A stretch of 64,000 nt of DNA, taken from NCBI GenBank assembly GCA_021779195.1, contig JAJYBB010000005.1:1-64000 (forward strand), in the 5' to 3' direction. Of this stretch, positions 19,108-27,432 are shown piece by piece (position 1 is the stretch's first letter; each line of letters begins with the position of its first letter). This DNA comes from Bacteroidota bacterium (GTDB lineage Bacteria; Bacteroidota; Bacteroidia; Bacteroidales; Paludibacteraceae). A program made the translations under genes and the position numbers. The notes beneath the pieces are model-generated. The model ran no database searches and had not been told where the DNA came from. It saw nothing but the letters and a program-made list of their open reading frames with translations.

Positions 19108-19983
19108 ATGAGTATGAAACATTTCCCTCCATCCGAGTTGATCATTAACAGCGATGGCAGTATTTTTCATTTACATATCAAACCGGAACAACTTGCAGAT
19201 CATGTGATTCTGGTTGGTGATCCCGGGCGTGTGGCTTTGGTGGGTGCTTATTTTGAATCACAGGAATGCAGCATTTCTAATCGTGAGTTTAATACCATAA
19301 CGGGAACTTATCATGGGAAACGGATAACCGTCATTTCGACCGGAATAGGAACTGATAATATTGATATCGTAATGAATGAGTTGGATGCGCTTTCGAATAT
19401 AGATTTTGAAAAGCGAATCGAAAAACCCGAAATCCGACAGTTATCAATTGTTCGAATCGGCACCACGGGTGGTATGCAAGCGGATATTCCCCTCGGAAGT
19501 TTCTTAATTTCAGAAAAATCCATTGGGTTCGATGGCGTTTTGAATTTTTATGCCGGACGCGATTCGGTAAGTGATTTGGATTTTGAACGGGAACTGAAGA
19601 GGCAGTTAAATTGGAATACTCAACTTGCTGATCCTTATGTGGTAGATGCTGACAAAGATTTAATTCATCAAATAGGGAAAGATGATATGTTGCGGGGTGT
19701 AACAATTTCGGCTAATGGTTTTTATGGACCTCAGGGTCGCGTTTTGAGGATTGATCTGGCTGACATGCATTTGAATGATAAAATAGAACGATTTCGCTAC
19801 AAGGGTTATAAAATTACCAATTACGAAATGGAGAGTTCTGCCATTGCCGGCTTATCAAAATTAATGGGGCATAAAGCCATGACTGTTTGTTGTGTTATTG
19901 CTAACAGGCGTGTCGAACAGGCAAATACGGATTATAAACCCTATATTGACCAATTGGTAAAAACAGTACTTGACAGGATTTGA
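19108..19983 (+). CDS. udp: Uridine/nucleoside phosphorylase
   Basis: A cytoplasmic enzyme that splits uridine (or a related nucleoside) with phosphate to the base and ribose-1-phosphate. The 291 residues show the phosphate-binding VGDPGRV (about 36-42), the STGIGTDN loop, the RIGTTGG motif near residue 117 and the nucleoside-binding NYEMESSAIAGL near 238. They belong to the PNP_UDP_1 family. A -7 box TATATTTG lies at 19060-19067. The next gene starts 11 bases after its stop, suggesting co-transcription. Confidence 0.9.
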   Translation: MSMKHFPPSELIINSDGSIFHLHIKPEQLADHVILVGDPGRVALVGAYFESQECSISNREFNTITGTYHGKRITVISTGIGTDNIDIVMNELDALSNIDFEKRIEKPEIRQLSIVRIGTTGGMQADIPLGSFLISEKSIGFDGVLNFYAGRDSVSDLDFERELKRQLNWNTQLADPYVVDADKDLIHQIGKDDMLRGVTISANGFYGPQGRVLRIDLADMHLNDKIERFRYKGYKITNYEMESSAIAGLSKLMGHKAMTVCCVIANRRVEQANTDYKPYIDQLVKTVLDRI

Positions 19984-19993
19984 GCTGAATGAT

Positions 19994-20566
19994 ATGATTA
20001 CCGACAAAACATCGTACCGTACCTATATAAAACGTGATTTAAAAGCATACGGCTTGAAAAGGGTGTCATTTTATAATTATTTCAGAATGGAGCAGGTTCG
20101 TTTTCAGCTTCGACTGCGAAAAATTGAATATTTGTACAATGTCAGGCATCAACAACGTTGGTGCAGGTTGCTGTTATTTTGGCTCGAATTTTTGAACCAT
20201 CGGCTTGCCGTAAGATTGGGATTTACCATCCCTAAAAATGTGTTTGGACCAGGGCTTTGTATCGTTCATCATGGTACGATTGTGGTCAGTCCGAAAGCTG
20301 AAATAGGTGAGAATTGCAGGATTCATCCCTGTACTTCGATCGGTGATTACAATGGAGCACCCCATATTGGAAACAATATTTATATAGGACCGGGAGCCAG
20401 AATATTTGGGAATATTCAAATTGGGAATAATGTTGCCGTTGGGGCAAATGCAGTTGTCAATTCAAATGTACCCGATGACGTAACCGTAGGCGGAATTCCG
20501 GCGCGTATTTTATCAAAAACATCTTCAATTGAACGGGATCTTTTTGCTGAAGGACTTTTTTTGTGA
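19994..20566 (+). CDS. Serine O-acetyltransferase-like hexapeptide acyltransferase
   Basis: A left-handed parallel beta-helix acetyltransferase of 190 residues. A helical N-terminal part (to about residue 75) precedes hexapeptide repeats such as GENCRIHPCTSIGD, IGNNIYIGPGARIFGN and IGNNVAVGANAVV. The family ending VGGIPARIL follows. The catalytic-type histidine is in CIVHHGTIVV. Similar proteins make O-acetylserine or acetylate surface sugars; the short N-terminal domain and the capsule loci on both sides allow the second role. I chose ATG 19994 because an earlier TTG at 19970 would overlap the preceding gene. Confidence 0.82.
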   Translation: MITDKTSYRTYIKRDLKAYGLKRVSFYNYFRMEQVRFQLRLRKIEYLYNVRHQQRWCRLLLFWLEFLNHRLAVRLGFTIPKNVFGPGLCIVHHGTIVVSPKAEIGENCRIHPCTSIGDYNGAPHIGNNIYIGPGARIFGNIQIGNNVAVGANAVVNSNVPDDVTVGGIPARILSKTSSIERDLFAEGLFL

Positions 20567-20645
20567 ACAAACATAATTTACTATTGTGCTTTGATGCATT
20601 CTTTTGATTGAAATTCCTAAACACGAATCCCTAAACACGAATTCA

Positions 20646-22034
20646 ATGTCAACCATAACTGCCATCTCCACTCCGCCCGGTATCGGGGGTATATCTGTAA
20701 TTCGGGTATCGGGAAAGGAATCGCTCGGTATTTGCGATACAATTTTTCGCAGCCGAAATCCCCGTCTTTCAATTTCTTCACAAGCTCCGAATACGGTTAT
20801 TTTTGGATCGGTCATCAATGATACCCACGAAACAGTAGATGATGTATTGGTTAGCACATTTCATGCACCTCACTCATTTACTGGCGAAGATAGTGTTGAG
20901 ATTTCGTGCCATGGATCTATTTTTGTGCAACAGCAAATTTTACAACTGTTAATCAAACATGGTTGTGTGTTAGCTCAACCCGGTGAATTTACGCAACGGG
21001 CATTTTTAAACGGTAAAATGGACCTTTCGCAAGCTGAAGCAGTTGCCGATTTAATCGCATCGACCACTGCTGCAAGTCATCGCATGGCAATGAATCAAAT
21101 GAGGGGAGGTTTTTCGTCGAAGTTGCAGGATTTGCGCGCTCAATTACTTGACTTTGTTTCGCTTATTGAATTGGAGTTAGACTTTACGGATGAAGATGTG
21201 GAATTTGCTGATAAAACCCAATTAAAAACATTGGCATTAAAAATTGAAAAATTGATTTCGCAACTGTTGGATTCTTTTCAGGTTGGAAATGCGATAAAAA
21301 ACGGTATTCCGGTTGCCATTGTGGGCGAAACCAATGTAGGTAAATCAACCTTGCTGAACTTATTGCTGAATGAGGAACGGGCAATTGTTTCTGATATTCA
21401 CGGAACCACACGCGATGTGATTGAAGATTTAATGGTGATTGATGGCGTTTTATTTCGTTTTATCGATACAGCCGGTATACGTGATACAAAAGATAAAATT
21501 GAAAATCTGGGAATTGAACGTACGTACCAAAAAATTGAACAAGCTGCCATAATCCTTTGGATGCTTGACTGTACACAACTGAGCGATCGGATAGAATGGC
21601 TTACAGAACGGATCGCCAAACGGGCAAGAAATAAAAAAGTGATTCTCGTTTTTAATAAAATGGATAAAATTACGGATGATGAACGGGATATTTTGCTCCA
21701 TCTTTTCGATTCGTTTGTTGGAGAGCGAATTTTTATTTCTGCCCGCCAACATTTGAATACAAATAGGTTGGAGCAATCACTGGTAAAAGCAGCTCATCTT
21801 CCCGAAATTCAAAGCGGAGATGTGGTAGTGAACAATATCCGTCATGTTGAAGCATTACAAAAAGCGCGCGAATCCCTTTCACGGGTTTTAAATGGGTTAG
21901 ATAAAGGTGTTTCGGGCGATTTTCTATCACAGGATATCAGAGAATGCATGTATTTTCTGGGAGAAATAACGGGTCAGATTTCAAACGATGAAATACTGGG
22001 AAATATCTTTGGAAAATTCTGCATTGGAAAATAG
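20646..22034 (+). CDS. mnmE: tRNA modification GTPase MnmE
   Basis: With MnmG, installs the carboxymethylaminomethyl group on wobble uridine of several tRNAs. The protein from ATG 20646 has 462 residues: an N-terminal formyl-THF binding domain (TISTPPG-like start, PGEFTQRAFLNGKMDLSQAEAV), helical domains, and a Ras-like G domain. The G domain has GETNVGKST (G1), TTRD (G2), DTAG (G3) and NKMD (G4), and the protein ends with the obligatory CIGK motif. It is intact. The mobile element begins about 115 bases after its stop; mnmE (trmE) 3' ends are known integration sites elsewhere, but here the gene end is not duplicated at the far boundary. Confidence 0.95.
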   Translation: MSTITAISTPPGIGGISVIRVSGKESLGICDTIFRSRNPRLSISSQAPNTVIFGSVINDTHETVDDVLVSTFHAPHSFTGEDSVEISCHGSIFVQQQILQLLIKHGCVLAQPGEFTQRAFLNGKMDLSQAEAVADLIASTTAASHRMAMNQMRGGFSSKLQDLRAQLLDFVSLIELELDFTDEDVEFADKTQLKTLALKIEKLISQLLDSFQVGNAIKNGIPVAIVGETNVGKSTLLNLLLNEERAIVSDIHGTTRDVIEDLMVIDGVLFRFIDTAGIRDTKDKIENLGIERTYQKIEQAAIILWMLDCTQLSDRIEWLTERIAKRARNKKVILVFNKMDKITDDERDILLHLFDSFVGERIFISARQHLNTNRLEQSLVKAAHLPEIQSGDVVVNNIRHVEALQKARESLSRVLNGLDKGVSGDFLSQDIRECMYFLGEITGQISNDEILGNIFGKFCIGK

Positions 22035-22150
22035 CCCCCAAAACCAACAATCGGATAAAATTATTACACTCTTGAATTTCAATGGAATATAGATATATAT
22101 TTATAATTTTTCTATCCTTACCTATTGTTTTATATAGGTATTTTGTGTAA

Positions 22151-22170
22151 ATTTGTACCGTATTTGTACC
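22151..22170. repeat. Candidate left attachment site (direct repeat)
   Basis: Two ATTTGTACC words 11 bases apart, repeated at 48918-48937 with one mismatch. It is placed between mnmE and the first element gene. Confidence 0.6.
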
Positions 22171-22290
22171 ACGAAAACACAAATACCATTAATCAAATCC
22201 AATGTTATGTAGTGTTTTTACAAACACATACAAACACAAACAAAGATTGATTAAAAATAAAACCGAATTTATCCAAAGTACAAACAATAG

Positions 22291-23196
22291 ATGCCTGGGA
22301 AATTTGAATATAATAAGGTCTGTAAATTATGCGGTAATCCATTTACTGCACAGAAAAGCACAACAAAGTATTGTAGTGAAACTTGTGCCGGCCGTGCAAA
22401 CAAAGCAGAAAAGCGCCAGGAACGTTTACAGGCTGAAATTGAGTTTATCCAAGAACGTAATCGACAAAACTTGCTTTCTCTAGAAAATTTGTCGCTTACC
22501 GATGCCGCCGTTTTACTTGGTATATCACGCCCCACATTATACAAATTACTAAATGACCGGAATGTAAAGCTTTTGCGAATTTCAAAGCGTACTATCAGAG
22601 TCAGGAAGTCCGACTTGATGGATTTATACCAAAATCAATCCGAAAAGCCTGCTCCGATCAATACTCCTATTGCTGAAATCAACAAAAAACAAGAAGATTA
22701 CATTACAGTTGCCGAAGCCCTACAACTTTTCAAAATCTCAAACACATACCTCTACAATAAAATCAGAGCTGAACAAATTCAATCTGTTATCATAAAGGGC
22801 AAAGCACATTATCCTAAAAATGTTCTAAAAAGATTATTCGCAAAAAATCAGTACGCCAATATTTCAGAATGGTACACTGTAGCCGAAATAATAGAAAAAT
22901 TCGGAGTATCCCAGCAATATGTGTATGAATACACGAGTGACCATAAAATGCCAAAAAAGCGGGATGGAAAAACAGTTTTAATCTCAAAATATCATTGGGA
23001 TAAATCCAGAGGATTAGACCAAACCGAAAGCGAAAATTACTACACAGTTTCGCAAGCTACTGAAAAATATGCCATAGGGCGAAGTCACTTATACGACTTA
23101 ATTCGGACACACAAGCTCCCTAAAATCAAACGTGGACAAAGCATTTTAATTCACTGTCAAGAGTTAGACAACATTATGAATAACCGGAAAAGGTAA
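22291..23196 (+). CDS. Zinc-finger protein with four tandem excisionase-type HTHs
   Basis: A 301-residue protein. Cysteines 11, 14, 28 and 32 (CKLCGNPF ... YCSETC) form a probable zinc finger. After a helical linker come four MerR/excisionase-like (HTH_17) units. They begin at about residue 67 (LTDAAVLLGISRPTLYKLL), 136 (YITVAEALQLFKISNTYLY), 193 (WYTVAEIIEKFGVSQQYVY) and 248 (YYTVSQATEKYAIGRSHLY). The stop is six bases before the integrase start, so the two are co-transcribed. Excisionases normally hold one such unit; four in line suggest a protein that binds several phased sites near the integration end. Directionality factor and transcription regulator are both possible. Confidence 0.8.
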   Translation: MPGKFEYNKVCKLCGNPFTAQKSTTKYCSETCAGRANKAEKRQERLQAEIEFIQERNRQNLLSLENLSLTDAAVLLGISRPTLYKLLNDRNVKLLRISKRTIRVRKSDLMDLYQNQSEKPAPINTPIAEINKKQEDYITVAEALQLFKISNTYLYNKIRAEQIQSVIIKGKAHYPKNVLKRLFAKNQYANISEWYTVAEIIEKFGVSQQYVYEYTSDHKMPKKRDGKTVLISKYHWDKSRGLDQTESENYYTVSQATEKYAIGRSHLYDLIRTHKLPKIKRGQSILIHCQELDNIMNNRKR

Positions 23197-23201
23197 AATT
23201 T

Positions 23202-24320
23202 ATGTCAGCAACCAAAGTAACATTAAGAAAGCGCGAATTGCCAAGTGGCAAAATCACTCTTTACCTTGATTTTTATCCGCCAATCAGGAACCCGCGCACA
23301 ATGGAAATGAGTCGTCGCGAGTATTTAGGTATTTATATTATCAAAAAGCCAAGAACACCCGAAGAGCGTAATATCAATGCCGAAAAGCTGAAACAAGCAG
23401 AAGCGATCCGGGCGCAGCGGGAACTTTCGACTATCAATGAACAGTTTGGATTTATTGATAAAGCCAAGCAGAAAATGGATTTTCTGGCATATTTCAAAGA
23501 AAAGTTACCCAATCAGGATCAAAAGTGGGAAAAGATCTACAAGCATTTTTATCGGTTTGTCAATGGCAAATGCACCTTTTCTGATGTTACTGTTGATTTA
23601 TGTAATAGCTTTCGCACTTATCTTTTAAACGCCAGGCAATTAAAACACGACAAACGCACTTTGTCGCAAAATTCGGCTGCAGGTTATTGGTCCACATTCC
23701 GTGGCTTATTGGCAATTGCTTATAGGGACAAATACCTGTTGGAAAATATAAACGAACACCTCGATAAAATTGATACGCAGGACACACGCCGCCATTTTCT
23801 TACAATCGAAGAAGTCCAGGCGTTACATAATACGCCATGCCAGGAACCGGTACTTAAAGCCGCTTCGCTCTTTTCCTGTCTTACGGGGTTGCGGTTTAGC
23901 GACATAATTGCTTTGCGATGGGAAAACTTTGAAACCTATCCCGATGGTGGCCATTGTATCCGTTTACGAACAGAAAAGACCGATGCCGAAGCCCTTAACC
24001 CAATCAGCTTGGAAGCTTTCGAACTCTGTGGCGAGAAATCTACCGGATTAGTATTTAAAGGCTTCAAAAAATCAATGCTTCAAAATATTCTACCTAAATG
24101 GCTACAAGCCGCAGGAATCACAAAACACATTACATTTCATTGTTTTAGACACACTTTTGCAACTTTGCTTGTTTCTAATGGAAGTGAAATCTATACGGTA
24201 AGCAAAATGCTCACTCATAAAAATGTTTCAACAACACAGATTTATGCAGATTTGATAGATGAAAAGAAGCGTGAAGCAGCAGAAACTATAAAAATAAAAA
24301 GCAGAACTCCCCTACCTTAA
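23202..24320 (+). CDS. Tyrosine-type site-specific integrase
   Basis: A 372-residue recombinase expected to integrate and excise the element. It has an arm-binding N-terminus (to about 95), a SAM-like core-binding domain (95-190) and a catalytic domain. The catalytic residues are Arg231 (LTGLRFSDI), His313 and Arg316 (FHCFRHTFA), His339 (LTHKNV) and nucleophile Tyr348 (TTQIYADL). The set is complete, so the enzyme should be active. It sits next to the left boundary and directly follows the four-HTH gene. Confidence 0.95.
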   Translation: MSATKVTLRKRELPSGKITLYLDFYPPIRNPRTMEMSRREYLGIYIIKKPRTPEERNINAEKLKQAEAIRAQRELSTINEQFGFIDKAKQKMDFLAYFKEKLPNQDQKWEKIYKHFYRFVNGKCTFSDVTVDLCNSFRTYLLNARQLKHDKRTLSQNSAAGYWSTFRGLLAIAYRDKYLLENINEHLDKIDTQDTRRHFLTIEEVQALHNTPCQEPVLKAASLFSCLTGLRFSDIIALRWENFETYPDGGHCIRLRTEKTDAEALNPISLEAFELCGEKSTGLVFKGFKKSMLQNILPKWLQAAGITKHITFHCFRHTFATLLVSNGSEIYTVSKMLTHKNVSTTQIYADLIDEKKREAAETIKIKSRTPLP

Positions 24321-24363
24321 AATCAATGTAATCAAACAAATAAACTTTCAATTTATTACTCAC

Positions 24364-25623
24364 ATGCATGTAAATAATATTTTCAATTCAAAAAGTGATT
24401 TTAAAAACTTCACTATGAGCGAAAGAGCTGCTTTTAGTGTTGTAATGAGATTTTATCAAAACGAGACGGAATCAACAGAACGGATTAAGGAAAATTCGCT
24501 ATCTCAAACCACGCTTTTCAATTGCGTTAACACCATTACCGAAAAACTAAAAAGTGAAGAATTCCCCGAAGCATTTGTAAACGAAATCTGGGACGATATC
24601 AAACACATTCGGGGCAAGAAGAATGATGATATCCAAAAACAGCCGATTAGAAACATGCTAAAATTCGATTATGAATACAATGCCAATCGCTGGTACGAGG
24701 CAACAATCATTTTTGCATGCGTTTATATGGTTTTAGCCTTGGATTGCCCCAACAAAGTAAATTGTTTGACACTGATCAAAGAAAAAGCAGCTTACAATGA
24801 AGATGCTAAACCTTATTTCGAACCATTCGAGCAAGCAGTTTTAGAGCTCAGAGACAATCAAGCCAAACACCCTTCCGCCTACGGCATTAAAGCTGAGCAA
24901 CCAACAGAGGAACTGAAAAAACTTTCAGAAGCTGAGTGGTTAGCCTGTGAAAAACATTTCTCCTGGAAGTTTGATAAATTACGCACGATGCTTGCGGGCA
25001 AAACTCATGAGGAGCAACTCCATGAGTATGTTGAAGAATGTAAAAGAGAGGAGAGTTTACCCAATCCAAGCAAAACTTATTTAGACCTATTGAAAGTACA
25101 AATTCAATATCTACAACGACAGGTATCTCAAAAGAACAATCCCATTATTAATGTAAATGATATTGTAGATGCTCTGAAAGATCACAAGTTTTCTAATGAA
25201 CGAGCTGCAGAACTACTGGAAATTATCAACTACGCCCTGTATTCCAAACAATACCCGGAGGATATTTGCGGAAACTTAGAAAACAAAATCAAACTCTTTC
25301 GTCAGGCAGCTTCACCGCAAAGCGAGAAAGATTCAAATCCTGACAATGAGGAAAGCACCGACAAGGCAACACAAAAAGTAAAATCCGTTGCAATAATGGA
25401 AATGCTAAAGCTTCTGGACAAAGGAACCGCCCATAATGATCTTACAGACATTTGCAAATTCATTGCATTTCTTACCGGCAATTCCCATAAAAGCATTTAC
25501 AATGATGCTCAGAATGGAATCACTTTCAGCCCCAAACACCACGCTCAGGACATTGAAAAAGCAAACGAATTATTCAAGTCGCTAAACATGTCAATATCAA
25601 TAGACAAGCAAAAACAATATTGA
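24364..25623 (+). CDS. Unidentified mobile-element protein
   Basis: A 419-residue soluble, charged, largely helical protein with no family I can name. The last 70 or so residues (ALLKLLDKG-like helix, then DICKFIAFLTGNSHKSIYND and KHHAQDIEKANELFKSLNM) resemble C-terminal domains common in other Bacteroidota mobile-element proteins of unknown role. A stretch at about 330-345 is acidic and probably a linker. It lies 43 bases after the integrase on the same strand and is followed by a hairpin terminator (25677-25711). That suggests the left operon (HTH, integrase, this gene) ends here. Confidence 0.7.
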   Translation: MHVNNIFNSKSDFKNFTMSERAAFSVVMRFYQNETESTERIKENSLSQTTLFNCVNTITEKLKSEEFPEAFVNEIWDDIKHIRGKKNDDIQKQPIRNMLKFDYEYNANRWYEATIIFACVYMVLALDCPNKVNCLTLIKEKAAYNEDAKPYFEPFEQAVLELRDNQAKHPSAYGIKAEQPTEELKKLSEAEWLACEKHFSWKFDKLRTMLAGKTHEEQLHEYVEECKREESLPNPSKTYLDLLKVQIQYLQRQVSQKNNPIINVNDIVDALKDHKFSNERAAELLEIINYALYSKQYPEDICGNLENKIKLFRQAASPQSEKDSNPDNEESTDKATQKVKSVAIMEMLKLLDKGTAHNDLTDICKFIAFLTGNSHKSIYNDAQNGITFSPKHHAQDIEKANELFKSLNMSISIDKQKQY

Positions 25624-25632
25624 ATTTCCAAC

Positions 25633-25646
25633 CGGTTGTACAACCA
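25633..25646. promoter_or_regulatory. Palindrome after the left operon
   Basis: GGTTGTACAACC, a perfect 12-base palindrome within CCGGTTGTACAACCAG, lies just after the stop codon of the unidentified gene. It could be an operator for one of the HTH proteins or part of the transcript end. Confidence 0.35.
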
Positions 25647-25676
25647 GTTGTAGGGTATTGTTTCCTATTTTTTTGT

Positions 25677-25711
25677 ACCACGATCTCAATCGAAGTCGTG
25701 GTTTTCTTTTT
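25677..25711 (+). terminator. Rho-independent terminator
   Basis: Stem ACCACGA / TCGTGGT with a 12-base loop, followed by TTTCTTTTT. Confidence 0.7.
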
Positions 25712-25753
25712 ATTGGCACAGAAGGAAGCCCAATCGCCGAAAACTATATCAAT

Positions 25754-26107
25754 ATGTTTTCAGAACAAATTTCTTTCAATGAATTGCCACAGGCAATAGT
25801 TTATCTTATCCAGAAAGTTGAAAATCTGGAAGCTCTCGTAGCTAAAGGACAATCGGAAACACGTGAATCAGATCGTTGGCTTAATCTGAAGGAGTTTCAG
25901 GATTACCACCCCGACCACCCGGCAGCACCTACTATTTATGCCTGGGTTGGACAGAGACTTATTCCTTATCACAAGAAAGGCAAAAAGTTGATGTTCCTGA
26001 AAAGTGAAATCGACCTTTGGCTAAAACAGGGCAGACGAAAAACCTCTGCCGAAATACAAGCCGAAGCAGCTGAATTTGTAGCTAAAAAAGGGAGGATTGT
26101 AAAATGA
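25754..26107 (+). CDS. Excisionase-type HTH protein
   Basis: 117 residues from ATG 25754. An earlier in-frame start at 25658 would translate through the terminator hairpin and is rejected. A short coiled coil (IVYLIQKVENLEALV) is followed by a MerR/HTH_17 domain (RWLNLKEFQDYHPDHP ... TIYAWVGQRLIPYHKKGKKLMFLKSEIDLWL) and a helical basic tail. Such proteins act as excisionases or repressors. Its stop overlaps the next start (ATGA at 26104-26107), so the two HTH genes are translationally coupled. Confidence 0.82.
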   Translation: MFSEQISFNELPQAIVYLIQKVENLEALVAKGQSETRESDRWLNLKEFQDYHPDHPAAPTIYAWVGQRLIPYHKKGKKLMFLKSEIDLWLKQGRRKTSAEIQAEAAEFVAKKGRIVK

Positions 26108-26448
26108 CAGACAATAAACAGCCCCAACGATTAGCCGACATTCTGAAAGATTATTTTCAGAACAGCAACGAGCCCTTGGCTGTTGACTTCCGCAAACAAT
26201 TTGCCGGAACGGACAACCCGCTTTTAGCTCCAAAGCCAGTCGAAGAGACTTCTCTTGAAGATTGGCTCGACAATCAGGATGTAATGCAAGCATTACACGT
26301 GTCTCCCCGAACACTTCAAACGCTACGTTCCAATGGCTTATTGCCATTCTCACGTATTGGCAACAAGCTTTACTATCGCCGTCAGGATATTATCAAAATC
26401 CTTTCTGACAATTACACAATGCGTAAAATTCAGAATTATGGGAAATAA
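26104..26448 (+). CDS. Small HTH (AlpA/excisionase-like) protein
   Basis: 114 residues. A variable N-terminal half precedes a HTH_17 domain: DWLDNQDVMQALHVSPRTLQ followed by LRSNGLLPFSRIGNKLYYRRQDIIKIL, close to the consensus of Bacteroidota excisionase-like regulators. It overlaps the upstream HTH gene by ATGA and the downstream primase gene by 11 bases, so a single operon runs through the replication genes. In many satellites an AlpA-like gene beside a primase regulates excision and replication. Confidence 0.85.
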   Translation: MTDNKQPQRLADILKDYFQNSNEPLAVDFRKQFAGTDNPLLAPKPVEETSLEDWLDNQDVMQALHVSPRTLQTLRSNGLLPFSRIGNKLYYRRQDIIKILSDNYTMRKIQNYGK

Positions 26449-27430
26449 TAATTGTGTACAGCCGTCAGATCTGGCGGCTCAGATATTATCCAAAACGCAT
26501 TATGGCATTGGAATTTATGCACATATATTGAGATTGTATTATCCAAATAAAACAGTCCTCTCCCTTTCGGGGAGGACTTGTTTGCCAACAAAGAACCCAT
26601 TCAATGCCGACAAGCCGACACTGAATATTTTCATTGAGAAAGAGAATGTATTGGGTAATGCTTGGGATAAAGAGTTTGCACGACATGAGGACGCCCAAAA
26701 CGCTATTCCTGCCGGTGATTCATTCGACTTTGCCGAACTTCATTACAAACAGTCAGGCGATGAACTATTACAAACCCTTAATAAGGAAATGAATTTGCAT
26801 ATCGGTGAAAAATTTGATTTCTACAAAAACCGAAATAATCCGGACAATCAAAGCAATCATTCAAATCATAGTTCAGACATTGTGGTGAGGCATTTTTCTT
26901 TCTTCAAAGCTCCTGTTCGGAATACAATTCCTCACAAGTCAATTACCTTGTTTGATGCCTACAATTACATTGTCGGTGATTACGCAAAACAACGAACGGA
27001 AAAACTGCGGAATATAAAAGACCCTAAGCAAGCCCGGCAATACAAAGCCTCAACATTCGATTACTGTACTTTTTCAGGAATGTTTCAAACCCGAAACGAC
27101 AAAGCACTCATAAGCCATTCCGGCTTATTGTGTATTGATTTTGACCATTTGCAAAGCGTTGATCTGCTTCGCAAGCAACTTTTGCAAGATGAATACTTTG
27201 AAACGCAATTGCTTTTCGTTAGCCCTTCCGGCGATGGATTGAAATGGATAATCTCAATTGACACAAAACAATCAACCCACAGCAATTATTTCGCTGCAGT
27301 TGCAAATTACATTCTACGAACCTACGGTGTTGAGGTTGACAAATCAGGGCGGGATATATCCCGCGCCTGCTTTCTGCCATACGACCCGCAGGCATACATT
27401 AATCCACTTTACAAACCTTCAACTAAATAA
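26438..27430 (+). CDS. AEP-type primase (VirE N-terminal / BT4734-like)
   Basis: 330 residues from ATG 26438. The second half is an archaeo-eukaryotic-primase-like domain of the BT4734/VirE-N type. It has the metal motif DFD (234-236, in LLCIDFDHL), SPSGDGLKW (262-270) and the third acidic site around Asp301-Asp306 (DKSGRDISRACFLPYDP). The first 150 residues (SKTHYGIGIYAHILRLYYP, then GRTCLPTKNPF) form a separate domain often fused to it. It probably synthesises primers or replicates the element. The sequence near its start contains a 20-base palindrome (26460-26479) and a GC-rich hairpin (26555-26578), both translated in frame. The stop is two bases before the next ATG. Confidence 0.82.
   Translation: MGNNNCVQPSDLAAQILSKTHYGIGIYAHILRLYYPNKTVLSLSGRTCLPTKNPFNADKPTLNIFIEKENVLGNAWDKEFARHEDAQNAIPAGDSFDFAELHYKQSGDELLQTLNKEMNLHIGEKFDFYKNRNNPDNQSNHSNHSSDIVVRHFSFFKAPVRNTIPHKSITLFDAYNYIVGDYAKQRTEKLRNIKDPKQARQYKASTFDYCTFSGMFQTRNDKALISHSGLLCIDFDHLQSVDLLRKQLLQDEYFETQLLFVSPSGDGLKWIISIDTKQSTHSNYFAAVANYILRTYGVEVDKSGRDISRACFLPYDPQAYINPLYKPSTK
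26460..26479. repeat. In-gene 20-base palindrome, copy 1
   Basis: AGCCGTCAGATCTGGCGGCT, near-perfectly self-complementary, inside the 5' end of the primase gene. A sister copy lies at 27500-27519. Confidence 0.8.
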
Positions 27431-27432
27431 TT

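Noticed and set aside
21940-22034. mnmE 3' end as the duplicated integration core
   Set aside because: No copy of the mnmE end is visible near 48.9 kb; only the ATTTGTACC repeats match, and they lie about 115 bases beyond the gene.
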